A stretch of 64,000 nt of DNA from Verrucomicrobiia bacterium (GTDB lineage Bacteria; Verrucomicrobiota; Verrucomicrobiia; Verrucomicrobiales; Akkermansiaceae): contig CANHQJ010000002.1 of assembly GCA_947462875.1 (NCBI GenBank), positions 62,001 to 126,000 on the forward strand, in the 5' to 3' direction. The notes beneath the pieces are model-generated. The model saw only the letters and a list, made by a program, of their open reading frames with translations. It had not been told where the DNA came from and ran no database searches. The first letter of the stretch is position 1, and each line of letters starts with the position of its first letter. A program made the translations under genes and the position numbers. Shown here piece by piece: positions 44,713-53,583 of the stretch.

Positions 44713-46515
44713 TCACCATTGCAGGGTGATCCCCGCAAACACCGCCGAGCCGGCGGCGGGGATGGGGGTGCCGCCGAAATCTGAGAGTAGGTACTCTTCA
44801 TCGGTCACATTCTCCCATCGCGCGTGCAGGCGGATGTTTTCCCTGAGCTGATAGTTGGCGTGGAACCGGCCGACGACATACGAGTCGATCGGCGAGCCAC
44901 CCCACGAGTGATCCGATAGGGAATTCAGTCCGACCCCGAGCTGGAGCTTGTCCGTAGCCTGCCAATCCAGCGCGGCGTTGACGTGGTGGCGCGGTTGATC
45001 GCTGAGGCTGCGTGGCAGGTAGGTCCAGGCGATGCGGTAGTGCCAGTCATCGCTGAGGAAACGTCCGTCCACGGCGCTCTCCAAGCCCTCGGTGTGCGTC
45101 TCACCGGGCAGGTTGACGGGCCCGGGCTTGGCGAAGGAATTGATGCGGTCCTCGATGTTGTTATGAAACACCGTGAGTTGCAGACGATGATGCGTGGCGA
45201 TCTTTTGTTCGACGCCGAAATCCCAGCCCACGGCGGATTCCGCTTTCAGGTCGGGATTGCCCGCGCCGAAAGCAGAACCGAAGAGGTCGAGAAAACTCGG
45301 CGCGCGAAACGAGGAGCCAAGGCCCGCCCGCACGATCGTGCCGGTGGCTTTCACCTCGTAGGCGCTGCCGATGCGCCAGGTGCTTTCTTCACCATAAGCG
45401 TCATAGTCTTCCCATCGCCACGCCGCGTAGTTTTTCCAATCGCTCAGCGTTTCCCACTCGATGCCGAGGTGGAAGCCGTAGCGGTCGCGCTCGGCGGCCG
45501 TGCCTATGGTGTTGCGATAGTCGCTGCGGTGCGCGAACACCCCACTTAACAGAATCAGGTTCTCGCGGATGCGCCACTCGTGATCGTTGATCACGTTGTA
45601 GGCCCGCATGTCGGTGCCGTAATTGCCAGGGCTGTAATTACTATCGTAAAATTCCTGGTGGAATCCTGCGATCAGGCTGGTCTTCCAATCCTCGTTGATC
45701 TGACCGTTCAGATAGAATGTCGCCAGCGATCCGTCGAGATAGTCATCGGACGAACCGAGATTGTTGAAGTAGGCATCGAAACCCCGATAGGTCACGCCCG
45801 CCTGCCACTGTTCACTGATCTTTTGCTCCAGGCGCAACGCCGCGCTGCCCTGATAGAAGTTCTGATTCGGAGCATCGTTTTCCGTTTCCTCATAGCCGGC
45901 GGAAAAGAAATACGCCAGATCGTTGGATTCCCCCTGATAGCGGATCGCGGTATTGAACGATTGAAACGAACCGGCTTCCGCGAAGAAGGTGCCCTGCGGT
46001 GCGCCTGTGCCGCGTGCCGTTTCCAGCCAGAGCACGCCGCCGATCGATTCGCCGCCGTAGGCCGCGCCTTGTGCGCCGCGCAGCACCTCGATGCGACCGA
46101 GATCCAGCACCCGCGCCGCGCCTAGCATGTTGCCAAGCTGCGTGGTGGAATCGCTGAGACGTATGCCATCCACCACGAGCTGCGAGTAGGCCGTATTCGT
46201 GCCGCGGATGAACACCGAGCCGAGGGCCCCCGTCTGGCCACCCGTGGAGGTGGCGATCACGCCGGGGGATTCGTTCAGGGCATCGCGCAGCTGCAACATG
46301 CCGCGTTTTTCCAGATCGCGCGGGTCGATCACGGTCACGGCGGAGGCGACATCGCTGGCCTCGCGCGGGGTCCGCAGTGCCGACACCACGATGGATTCCA
46401 ATTCGGTATCGATCTCCGCATGGGCGATGTTCGCCGCGAATAATCCCACCGTACTTCGTGCCACAACGGCACGCCAACTGAGCCTCCCGAGGGAGGTCGT
46501 ATTTTTTTGTTTCAT
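44713..46515 (-). CDS. btuB: TonB-dependent cobalamin receptor (BtuB-like)
   Basis: This outer-membrane receptor has 600 residues, close to the size of E. coli BtuB. A signal peptide (MKQKNTTSLGRLSWRAVVAR through NIAHA) is followed by a TonB box-like ELESIVVSALRTP. The plug domain contains LRDALNESPGVIATS and VFIRGTNTAYSQLVVDGI, and IEVLRGAQGAAYG closes it. The 22-strand barrel ends in a terminal tryptophan. The substrate call is supported by the cobalamin riboswitch just upstream. The ATG at 46515 is 15 bp after the riboswitch hairpin, so the longer frame from 46635 is unlikely. No btuCDF genes are in the window. Confidence 0.88.
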   Translation of the reverse strand: MKQKNTTSLGRLSWRAVVARSTVGLFAANIAHAEIDTELESIVVSALRTPREASDVASAVTVIDPRDLEKRGMLQLRDALNESPGVIATSTGGQTGALGSVFIRGTNTAYSQLVVDGIRLSDSTTQLGNMLGAARVLDLGRIEVLRGAQGAAYGGESIGGVLWLETARGTGAPQGTFFAEAGSFQSFNTAIRYQGESNDLAYFFSAGYEETENDAPNQNFYQGSAALRLEQKISEQWQAGVTYRGFDAYFNNLGSSDDYLDGSLATFYLNGQINEDWKTSLIAGFHQEFYDSNYSPGNYGTDMRAYNVINDHEWRIRENLILLSGVFAHRSDYRNTIGTAAERDRYGFHLGIEWETLSDWKNYAAWRWEDYDAYGEESTWRIGSAYEVKATGTIVRAGLGSSFRAPSFLDLFGSAFGAGNPDLKAESAVGWDFGVEQKIATHHRLQLTVFHNNIEDRINSFAKPGPVNLPGETHTEGLESAVDGRFLSDDWHYRIAWTYLPRSLSDQPRHHVNAALDWQATDKLQLGVGLNSLSDHSWGGSPIDSYVVGRFHANYQLRENIRLHARWENVTDEEYLLSDFGGTPIPAAGSAVFAGITLQW

Positions 46516-46529
46516 CTTGTCTGTTGGTT

Positions 46530-46548
46530 GACCTGAACTCCGCAGGTC
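46530..46548 (-). promoter_or_regulatory. Hairpin between the cobalamin aptamer and btuB
   Basis: Read on the minus strand, GACCTG and CAGGTC form a perfect 6-bp stem with loop CGGAGTT. Its 3' end lies 15 bases before the btuB start. This position suits an expression platform that hides the ribosome site when cobalamin binds. A transcription terminator is less likely as no U-run follows. Confidence 0.5.
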
Positions 46549-46554
46549 ATTCGA

Positions 46555-46690
46555 ACGCATGACAAGGCTGGCGATCTGACTTTTTCCGATTGTTGCCAAA
46601 CGAAAATCACAGTGGCGGTACCGCGCCGGAATCACACCGGCTTCCCCAACAATTTCCTGCCCCGTCCAAGGGCTTCCCTGTCATGTCGGT
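46555..46690 (-). ncRNA. Cobalamin riboswitch
   Basis: On the minus strand the conserved core is plain. GCCGGTG...CCGGC (46641-46625) is followed by GCCACTGTGA, whose B12 box GCCACTG lies at 46616-46610. GTCAG lies at 46580-46576. A closing P1 stem can be drawn between ATGACAGGG (46684-46676) and CCTTGTCAT (46567-46559). The element fits Rfam-type cobalamin aptamers in sequence and order. It lies 40 bp upstream of btuB and probably shuts down expression when B12 is plentiful. The exact 5' boundary is uncertain and could extend further. Confidence 0.9.
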
Positions 46691-46751
46691 TTCCCGACAA
46701 ACGGGGAATATCTTTCTTCCTTGTTGCGAGCAAGAACAAAGCGTGCGCTTC

Positions 46752-49019
46752 TCACGGAGCCCGGTGTTTTTCTAACAAACGAACCGCTTCTTTCAGCAGA
46801 AAATCAGGTTTGGCAAACGGCTCCGCGGCGATGTCCTGCCACAACACGCGGCCTTGGGGATCGATCAGGAAGGTGCCGTGCAAGGGTTTCTTTTCAAAGT
46901 CATCATAGGCGCGATAGGCCTGGAAGCTGCTCTGTGAGGGATCGGCGAGAATGGCGAAGGGGAAATGGCCGCCTTCGGTGTAGGCGTTCTGCGATTCTAA
47001 CAGCTCATTGACCGGGTCGGTGCTGATGGCGATCATTTCGATGCCTGCTTTTTGGAACGCGCGGTACTGGGGTGCGAAGGCGTTGAGCTGCTCGATGCAA
47101 TGCAGGCAGCCGTGGCCGAGGTAAAACAGCACGACGACCGGTTTTCCTTTGAAGCCCGCGAGCGAGATTTCCCGGCCATCGGCCTGGGGAAGGGAAAAGG
47201 CCGGTGCCGGCGGAGGCGTCCAGTGCAGTGGACCTAACGAATCGAGCGGCGGGCGCTGCGAGCCCACATCCGCGCGCGGCGTGGCCTTGTGTCGCCAATC
47301 CGCTGCGGCACCGAATTCCTGGGCGATGGGTGCCAATCGCGCGAAGGGTGGTGCTTCCAGATCGATGTGGGATGAGATGCTTTGCAGCTGGGTAAATGCA
47401 GAGCGTGCTGCTTCTTTGTCGCCCGTGGCGTGGAGGATCTCGACGCGAGCGGTGAGCGGAAGGGTTTGCTGCGGTGCTTCCTCCACGGCTTCTTTCGACA
47501 AACGCAGGGCCTGTTCCTTTTCTCCGATCTGCAGGTGCAGCCGCGCCATCACGTGCTTGGCGCGTCGGATGCCTTTTACGGTGGGAGGCGTGCGTTTTTC
47601 CAACAGAGCCAGGTGCGCTTGCATTTCCTCTAGCAGTTCCTTGTGTTTGCGGATGGGGTCATTCCATTTGCGTCCGGCATCGGCTACGGCTTGATCGATC
47701 TCTTTGCGATTCTTTTTCTCTTTCTGCGCTTTGGTGCGCGCGGCTTCCTCGGCAGCGGATTTTTCGGTTTTGCGTTTCTCCATTTCCGCGGAGAGATCGG
47801 TGCAGAGCTGTTTCAGTTCTGTGAGGTGCCCGAGTGAAAAATGCGCGATGCCGGCAAGTCGCTGCGTTTTGATGATGCTGTCGTCATGGTCCGGAGTGGA
47901 AAAATCACCTGTGGCGAGATCCTTGAGCGCCATGTCCCAGAGCTCGAATTGTTCCAATGTCTCCAAGTGCCTGAGTCGGCCGAAATGCACGCTGGACTTG
48001 TTATTAGAATCGGCATTGAGCGTGGGGTGGCGGGGATTGGCGAGAAGGTCGCGCGAAACGAGCAAAGCCTCCGAACAGTCGCCCATCATCTGCAGATTGC
48101 GGATCAGCCATTCCTGGTTGTGCACGTAGTTGTGAATCTGATCGGGGATGATGCGATGCTCCAGCATCCAGCGGTGATCGACGCGCGACGATGCCTGCTG
48201 ATGCCAGGCGGAGTCATCGTAGCGATGCAGCTTCGAATAGATATGCCCCGGCATGTGCCACATGTGGGCGATCGCGGGAGCGGTGCCGGCGAGCAAGGCG
48301 GCGGAGTCCAGTGCGCGCTCGGCCTTTTCCTGATCCCACAAGTGAATGCGATAGTGATGCGCCGGATGCATGGGGGCTTTTGCGAGCACTTGCTGCAGCA
48401 GCGCATCCACTGATTCATACGAGGTGATCGGTATGCCCAGGCGGCTGAATTGCCAGATGCGGCAGGCGAGAAAGGCCTTCGCCTCGATGTCGTCAGGATA
48501 GGCATGGATGATCCCTTCGATGTCGCGGATGAGCTGGCGGCGTTTTGCGACATCGTCTTTGCCGGCGGCCGTGTGAAAACGATGCTGGGCCTCGATCCAC
48601 ATCGCGTCCTTCTTCCCCGCGTGCTCGCGCAGGGCCATGGCCTTGTTGATGAACTCGGTGGCGCGTTTGGGATTTTCCCAATTCGCCATCGCCATTCCCC
48701 AGAAGGCCATCGCGCAGGTGGGATCCAGCGCGGCGAGCTGGCGAAAGGTGCGCTCGGCCTCGAAATACCAAAAGCCATGGAGCTGTCCGATGCCTTGATC
48801 AAACAGCGCTTGTGCCGCGGGTGATTGGCTCTGAACCGGAAAATGCACATTGCCGGTGCCCGCGATGGCGATCGCCTTCTGGCGCGGGCCTTCATTGAAT
48901 GCCTCGCCCTCATGCGAGTGCCCCGCAGGCACGGCTTCCACCGGATGCTCGGGATCCGCCATGCCCGATGAAGTGAGGAGCGATAGAGACAAAGAAAAAA
49001 TGAACAAGTGCGAAGCCAT
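46752..49019 (-). CDS. TPR protein with C-terminal peroxiredoxin/thioredoxin-like domain
   Basis: This 755-residue exported protein has a signal peptide (MASHLFIFSLSLSLLTSSGMA). The long middle is made of TPR-like helices (about 60-380, e.g. ALFDQGIGQLHGFWYFEAERTFRQ). A charged coiled-coil stretch (about 425-470, KRKTEKSAAEEAARTKAQKEKK) separates it from more TPRs. The last ~150 residues are an AhpC/TSA-like fold with redox motif GCLHCIEQL. It may reduce or relay thiols in the periplasm, perhaps fed by DsbD. An in-frame ATG four codons upstream is an alternative start. The gene precedes btuB on the same strand, separated by the riboswitch. Confidence 0.82.
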   Translation of the reverse strand: MASHLFIFSLSLSLLTSSGMADPEHPVEAVPAGHSHEGEAFNEGPRQKAIAIAGTGNVHFPVQSQSPAAQALFDQGIGQLHGFWYFEAERTFRQLAALDPTCAMAFWGMAMANWENPKRATEFINKAMALREHAGKKDAMWIEAQHRFHTAAGKDDVAKRRQLIRDIEGIIHAYPDDIEAKAFLACRIWQFSRLGIPITSYESVDALLQQVLAKAPMHPAHHYRIHLWDQEKAERALDSAALLAGTAPAIAHMWHMPGHIYSKLHRYDDSAWHQQASSRVDHRWMLEHRIIPDQIHNYVHNQEWLIRNLQMMGDCSEALLVSRDLLANPRHPTLNADSNNKSSVHFGRLRHLETLEQFELWDMALKDLATGDFSTPDHDDSIIKTQRLAGIAHFSLGHLTELKQLCTDLSAEMEKRKTEKSAAEEAARTKAQKEKKNRKEIDQAVADAGRKWNDPIRKHKELLEEMQAHLALLEKRTPPTVKGIRRAKHVMARLHLQIGEKEQALRLSKEAVEEAPQQTLPLTARVEILHATGDKEAARSAFTQLQSISSHIDLEAPPFARLAPIAQEFGAAADWRHKATPRADVGSQRPPLDSLGPLHWTPPPAPAFSLPQADGREISLAGFKGKPVVVLFYLGHGCLHCIEQLNAFAPQYRAFQKAGIEMIAISTDPVNELLESQNAYTEGGHFPFAILADPSQSSFQAYRAYDDFEKKPLHGTFLIDPQGRVLWQDIAAEPFAKPDFLLKEAVRLLEKHRAP

Positions 49020-49132
49020 GCGATTGATCAAGCACCATTGAAAAGCGGTGCGAGATATCTACCGTGCGAGAACGCGTTTTCTTGCATGAGAATGGATTCG
49101 TAGTGAGTTTATTGATGCTGAACGAGTCTTGT

Positions 49133-49155
49133 GTGTCATCAAAATGAGGACTAGG
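49133..49155 (+). promoter_or_regulatory. Shared upstream element, copy 1 (transporter gene)
   Basis: GTGTCATC followed by AAAATGAGGACTAGG lies about 130 bp before the transporter start. Two close copies occur upstream of the beta-repeat protein (53436) and GH92 (60064). The core shared by all is TGAGGACTA. It is not an obvious single -35/-10 pair; an operator or activator site is the favoured reading. Confidence 0.5.
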
Positions 49156-49284
49156 CAGAATGCGATCAAGAGATAAATCTAGTTGAAGTGTTTCCTGCCG
49201 AGAAAGTCAATCATACCATTAAGCATCTCCGCTTTTAGCGGTTGCTTCAGAAAATCATTCTACATATTTCCTTCAAAAAAACCA

Positions 49285-50727
49285 ATGATAAAAACACCAA
49301 TGCGTTCTGATAGTCGATTTGCTTTCATTGCAGTCACCTCCTTGTTTTTTATGTGGGGATTTATCTCCTGCATGAATGATCTGTTGATTCCCAAATTCAA
49401 GGCGGACTTCCACTTGACTCAGTTTCAGGCCAATCTCGTGCAATTTGCCTTTTTCGGAGCCTACTTTATTGTTTCGCTAGCTTATTTTCTGATTTCCGCA
49501 GCCAAAGGTGATCCGATTAACAAGATTGGTTACAAGAACGGTCTCGTGCTTGGTCTTCTCATCGCGGGCATCGGCTGTCTTCTCTTTTATCCAGCGGCTG
49601 AAACCAAGCAGTATGCCTTGTTTCTCGGAGCGCTGATCATACTTGGTTCGGGTATCACGATCATACAGATTGCCGCCAACCCTTACGTCACCATTCTTGG
49701 CCCAGAGGAAACCGCGCCATCACGACTGAACCTCTCGCAAGGTCTCAATTCCCTTGGCTATGTGATCACGCCACTCATCGGCGGTGTCCTGCTCTTCGGT
49801 TCGAAGGACCTGTACACCAGCGCCGGTGGCGTTGATGCGGTCAAAGTTCCGTATGTCGGTCTTGGCATCGCTTTCCTCTTGCTCGCCCTGATTTTTAAAT
49901 TGATATCGCTACCGAGCTTTCGACAGGAAGGTAGAGTCGAATCTGGTGTCAACGTCTTCCGCCATAAACATTTCGTTTGGGGTTGGTTGGCGATTTTTTT
50001 CTATGTCGGTAGTGAGGTGACTGTAGGCAGCATTCTAATAAATTACCTCCAAGACCCCAGTGTGATGGGCATGCCGGAGGAGGCTTCTGCTAAATATCTT
50101 TCCTTTTATTGGGGCGGTACGATGATCGGACGCCTGATGGGAGCTATCTCGCTCAGCAGCATCCGACAGTCTAGAAAATACCTATTCATGATACTCTCCG
50201 CCATCGGCGCTACTGGCGTGATTTTTGCCAACGCGACCTTTAAGGAAAACCTCACTAATGGTCATTTTATTGATCCCGCGGCGATTCTTCCCTATGTCGG
50301 CATGGTGCTGATGAGCTTTGCCTTCTTCGCTCTCGGTCGATCAAATCCCGGAAAAATGGTGGGACTTTTTGCTCTGGTAGCGATGGCGCTCACCGCATTT
50401 TCGATGGGATCGACAGGTGAGTTTGCCCTCTGGTCGATTATTGGAATCGGCTTGTTTAACTCCATCATGTGGTCGAATATTTTCAGTCTCTCGATTCGAG
50501 GTCTCGGCAAGGATACCAGTCAAGGGAGTTCGCTGTTGGTCATGATGATCGTCGGCGGTGCGATCATGCCCTTGATACAGGGCGCGCTGATGGACTCTCT
50601 GGGTGTACGAGCCTCGCTCTCTATCGTCTTGATCGGTTATGCCTACTTGGTATTTTTTGGTTTCTACGGTGCCAAAGCGGACGCACTCACCAGTGATATG
50701 GCCAGAGTGCCCAATGACGGTAAGTAA
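49285..50727 (+). CDS. FucP/GluP-type MFS sugar transporter
   Basis: This inner-membrane sugar:H+ symporter has 480 residues and 12 predicted spans. It has the fucose/glucose-galactose permease signature: FFMWGFISCMNDLLIPKFK near the start, AYFLISAAKGDPINKIGYKNG, and IQIAANPYVTILG. Together with the neighbouring GH92 mannosidase and ROK kinase, mannose or a mannose-containing sugar is the likely substrate; this is inferred. The start at 49285 was preferred over 49183 because the longer leader lacks family similarity. GC content is lower than in the housekeeping region. Confidence 0.88.
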   Translation: MIKTPMRSDSRFAFIAVTSLFFMWGFISCMNDLLIPKFKADFHLTQFQANLVQFAFFGAYFIVSLAYFLISAAKGDPINKIGYKNGLVLGLLIAGIGCLLFYPAAETKQYALFLGALIILGSGITIIQIAANPYVTILGPEETAPSRLNLSQGLNSLGYVITPLIGGVLLFGSKDLYTSAGGVDAVKVPYVGLGIAFLLLALIFKLISLPSFRQEGRVESGVNVFRHKHFVWGWLAIFFYVGSEVTVGSILINYLQDPSVMGMPEEASAKYLSFYWGGTMIGRLMGAISLSSIRQSRKYLFMILSAIGATGVIFANATFKENLTNGHFIDPAAILPYVGMVLMSFAFFALGRSNPGKMVGLFALVAMALTAFSMGSTGEFALWSIIGIGLFNSIMWSNIFSLSIRGLGKDTSQGSSLLVMMIVGGAIMPLIQGALMDSLGVRASLSIVLIGYAYLVFFGFYGAKADALTSDMARVPNDGK

Positions 50728-50738
50728 CGCAAAAGCAT

Positions 50739-51845
50739 ATGGATATCTTCTGTGATTCCAGAGTGGTGATGACGCTCGATGCCGGCGGCACCAACCTCCG
50801 CTTCGTTGCGATCCGTGGTGGCAAGCCTATCACGGATACGATTTTCTTGCCCTCCCACGGGTCCGACTTAAACCAGTGCCTTGCCACGATCATCGAGGGC
50901 TTCCAACGCGTGAAAACACTGTGCCCACAGCCTCCCTCTGCCATCAGTTTTGCGTTTCCTGGTCCGGCTGACTATCCTAACGGAATCATAGGCGATTTGG
51001 GCAATCTTCCCGGTTTTCGTGGGGGAGTCGCCCTTGGGCCCATGCTGGAAGACTCTTTCCACATCCCGACTTTTATCAACAACGATGGTGATCTTTTTAC
51101 CTATGGTGAGGCGATTGGGGGATTCTTGCCTCACATCAACCAATTACTGGAAAACGCGGGCAGCCCGAAACGATACAAAAATCTTTTCGGCATTACGCTC
51201 GGCACAGGTCTCGGTGGCGGTATTGTCCATGATGGACAGTTGTTCACGGGGGATCATTCGATGGCAGGTGAAGTCTGGTTGCTACGCAATAAATTCTATC
51301 CCCAAATGAACGCCGAGGAAAGTAGCTGCATTCGCGCCGTATGCCGAGTTTATGCGGATATTGCTGAAATTCCAATCGAGAATGCTCCGGAACCCAAAGA
51401 CATTTATGAAATCGCTCATGGTCGGCAAACGGGAAACCACAAGGCCGCAATCGATGCTTTCCTTCGTCTCGGCGAATCGGTAGGTGACGTGCTCTGCAGC
51501 GCTTTGACATTGATCGACGGGCTCGCCGTGATCGGTGGTGGAATCTCGGGGGCCTGGACGCTTTTTCTCCCGAGGCTCGTTGAAGAACTCAACAGCACCT
51601 TCACGAGTCCCGATGGAAACAAATTCCGGCGACTCACTTCCGCTGCCTTCAATCTGGAAGATCCCACCAAGTTGGATACCTTTCTCCAAGGGGAAAACCG
51701 CGTTATCCAGGTGCCTGGTAGCTGTCGCAGTCTGGCCTATGATCCACTTCATCGCATTGGCGTAGGCATTTCCCGTCTGGGAACCACCGAGGCGGTCGCA
51801 ATTGGGGCCTACGCCTTCGCACTGCACAAACTCGGTCCCGCGTAG
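50739..51845 (+). CDS. ROK family sugar kinase
   Basis: This 368-residue cytosolic kinase starts 11 bp after the transporter gene. The phosphate-binding motif is LDAGGTNLRFV (13-23); FPGPADYPNGIIGDLGNLPG and GTGLGGGIVHDGQL follow, with the catalytic Asp probably in NNDGD. The classical ROK zinc motif (CxCGxxGCxE) is absent: the equivalent segment reads AGEVWLLRNKFYP. Thus it belongs to a divergent ROK group. Coupling to a sugar transporter and GH92 suggests it phosphorylates mannose or a related hexose. Confidence 0.85.
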   Translation: MDIFCDSRVVMTLDAGGTNLRFVAIRGGKPITDTIFLPSHGSDLNQCLATIIEGFQRVKTLCPQPPSAISFAFPGPADYPNGIIGDLGNLPGFRGGVALGPMLEDSFHIPTFINNDGDLFTYGEAIGGFLPHINQLLENAGSPKRYKNLFGITLGTGLGGGIVHDGQLFTGDHSMAGEVWLLRNKFYPQMNAEESSCIRAVCRVYADIAEIPIENAPEPKDIYEIAHGRQTGNHKAAIDAFLRLGESVGDVLCSALTLIDGLAVIGGGISGAWTLFLPRLVEELNSTFTSPDGNKFRRLTSAAFNLEDPTKLDTFLQGENRVIQVPGSCRSLAYDPLHRIGVGISRLGTTEAVAIGAYAFALHKLGPA

Positions 51846-52029
51846 TCAAGATTACACTTTTTTAATTCTATCGTTAGATACTATTCTTTTTTCTCATCTC
51901 ATGTTCATCGTGAATAATCTACCGCTGCTGATTGCATTACCTTTATGCCAAAGCAAGAAGGCGATGCTCAGATCCCAAGTGGTTCGTTCGATGCTGGACA
52001 CATCGGGCTGAGATTGATAACACTTGGAA

Positions 52030-53390
52030 ATGAATCAAACATTCAGAATTTTGCTCCTGCTATTCTCAGTCATGGTAGTAGTAGCAGATGGGTCGAAAAA
52101 AACGAACCTATGTATTATATACGCTGATGACCTGGGTTACGGGGATGTGTCCACCTATCATGCGTCGGATGCAAGAACTCCGAACATCGATCAACTGGCT
52201 TCCGAAGGAATGACTTTCACTGCGATGCGGTCGAACTGCACGGTGTGCTCTCCGTCGCGCGCAGCTCTTCTCACAGGTTTTTATGCGGATCGTGTGGGTG
52301 TTCCTCGAGTGATTCGCACGAATACCGATGACACGTGGGGTTATTTCTAGCCGGACGTTCCCACGCTTGCCGACGAACTCAGAGAGGCTGGCTATCACAC
52401 CGCGTTGATCGGGAAGTGGCATCTCGGGCTTGAGTCGCCGAACATTCCCAACGAGCGAGGATTTGATGATTTTCATGGGTTTCTGGATGATATGATGGAC
52501 AGCTACACCACTCATCTGCACGGTGGAATCAATTTCATACGGCACAACTCCGAGGTTATCGAGCCGAAGGGTCACGCGACAGACATCTTCACTGACTGGG
52601 CCTGTGATTACCTTCGTCGGCAAGCCACGGCAGCGAAACCGTTTTTTCTCTATCTCGCCTGCAATGCGCCTCATTTTCCGATTGAGCCACCGGCAGACTT
52701 TCTTCAAAAGGTCAAAAGCCGCCTGCCGACACTCGATGAAAAACGTGCGCAAAACGTCGCATTCGTAGAGCACCTTGATGATCGGATTGGCAAGGTGCTT
52801 GCCGCACTGGGGGAAGCAGGATTGGAGAAAATACCATGGTGGTTTTTACCTCTGATAATGGCGGCTCACTCGCTCATACCCAAAGCAATGATCCCTGGCG
52901 TGGGGGAAAACAGGACCACTACGACGGCGGTTTGCGCGTGCCTTTCGTCGCGCGATGGCCGGGTCGAATCCAGCCAGGCTCACTGAGTGACTATCAGGGA
53001 TTAAACTTCGATCTCTTTCCAACATTTCTTGTAATTGCCGGAGTCACTCCCTCTCCCACATTGGACGCGGTCAGCCTGCTTCCTGTCTTCGATGGTGCTA
53101 CGCTCAGCAAGCCGCGTGATCTTTACTTTGTTCGTCGCGAGGGCGGTCTCGGCTACGGCGGGAAAAGCTGCGAAGCTATCATCAGCGACGGATGGAAACT
53201 GATGCAGAATGATCCTTTTAGCAGTATGGAATTGTATCATCTGACAAGCGATCCGTTAGAAAAAGAGAACCTTGTGAAAAGCAATCCCAGCATGGCAGCT
53301 CAGCTAGCAAAGCGGCTGCGCGCTCAGATTCAAATCGGAGGAGCCACACCTTGGCGAAAAGCTTCGCCTGAGCTGAAAAAAATGCGCTAG
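52030..53390 (+). pseudogene. Sulfatase, interrupted by a stop codon and a frameshift
   Basis: The three pieces join into one arylsulfatase (S1 family). Residues after the signal peptide read YADDLGYGDVSTY, then CTVCSPSRAALLTG with the formylglycine cysteine in C-x-P-S-R, then GKWHLGL, and SDNGGS further on. An in-frame TAG at 52348-52350 breaks the first piece just before PDVPTLADEL. In the poly-A run at 52828-52831 one base seems missing: the reading GAG AAA AAT ACC ATG would restore the VVFTSDNGG frame. Two independent lesions make a true pseudogene more likely than sequencing error, although the A-run defect alone could be technical. It probably once desulfated a sugar in the mannoside locus. 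Confidence 0.85.
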
Positions 53391-53435
53391 CACCTAGGTG
53401 AGGATATGACGGGATTATAAATCCCTGATCCGAGC

Positions 53436-53457
53436 GTGTCATCACTTTGAGGACTAT
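53436..53457 (+). promoter_or_regulatory. Shared upstream element, copy 2 (beta-repeat protein gene)
   Basis: GTGTCATCACTTTGAGGACT lies about 128 bp before the start at 53584, nearly the same distance as copy 1. It shares CTTTGAGGACTAT with copy 3 upstream of the GH92 gene. Confidence 0.55.
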
Positions 53458-53583
53458 GCTCTTTTTGGCTCAGCTGTCATGGTCGTCTTGATGAATCGAA
53501 ACGTATGGTTTCGAAACCCAATACTCGGCGTCTGATCGCCACTATTACTTCGTCAACCCAACATCGTAAGCCAAAAACCGACC

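Noticed and set aside
51901-52011. Small frame starting MFIVNNLPLL between the ROK and sulfatase genes
   Set aside because: No ribosome site, no family and low-complexity leader; the stretch looks like non-coding spacer.
52348-52350. TAG read as pyrrolysine or programmed readthrough in the sulfatase
   Set aside because: A second lesion downstream, no pyl genes in view, and the position has no conserved role in sulfatases.
52828-52831. Programmed frameshift at the A-run in the sulfatase
   Set aside because: No stimulatory structure was evident and the gene already carries a stop; a simple deletion is the easier reading.
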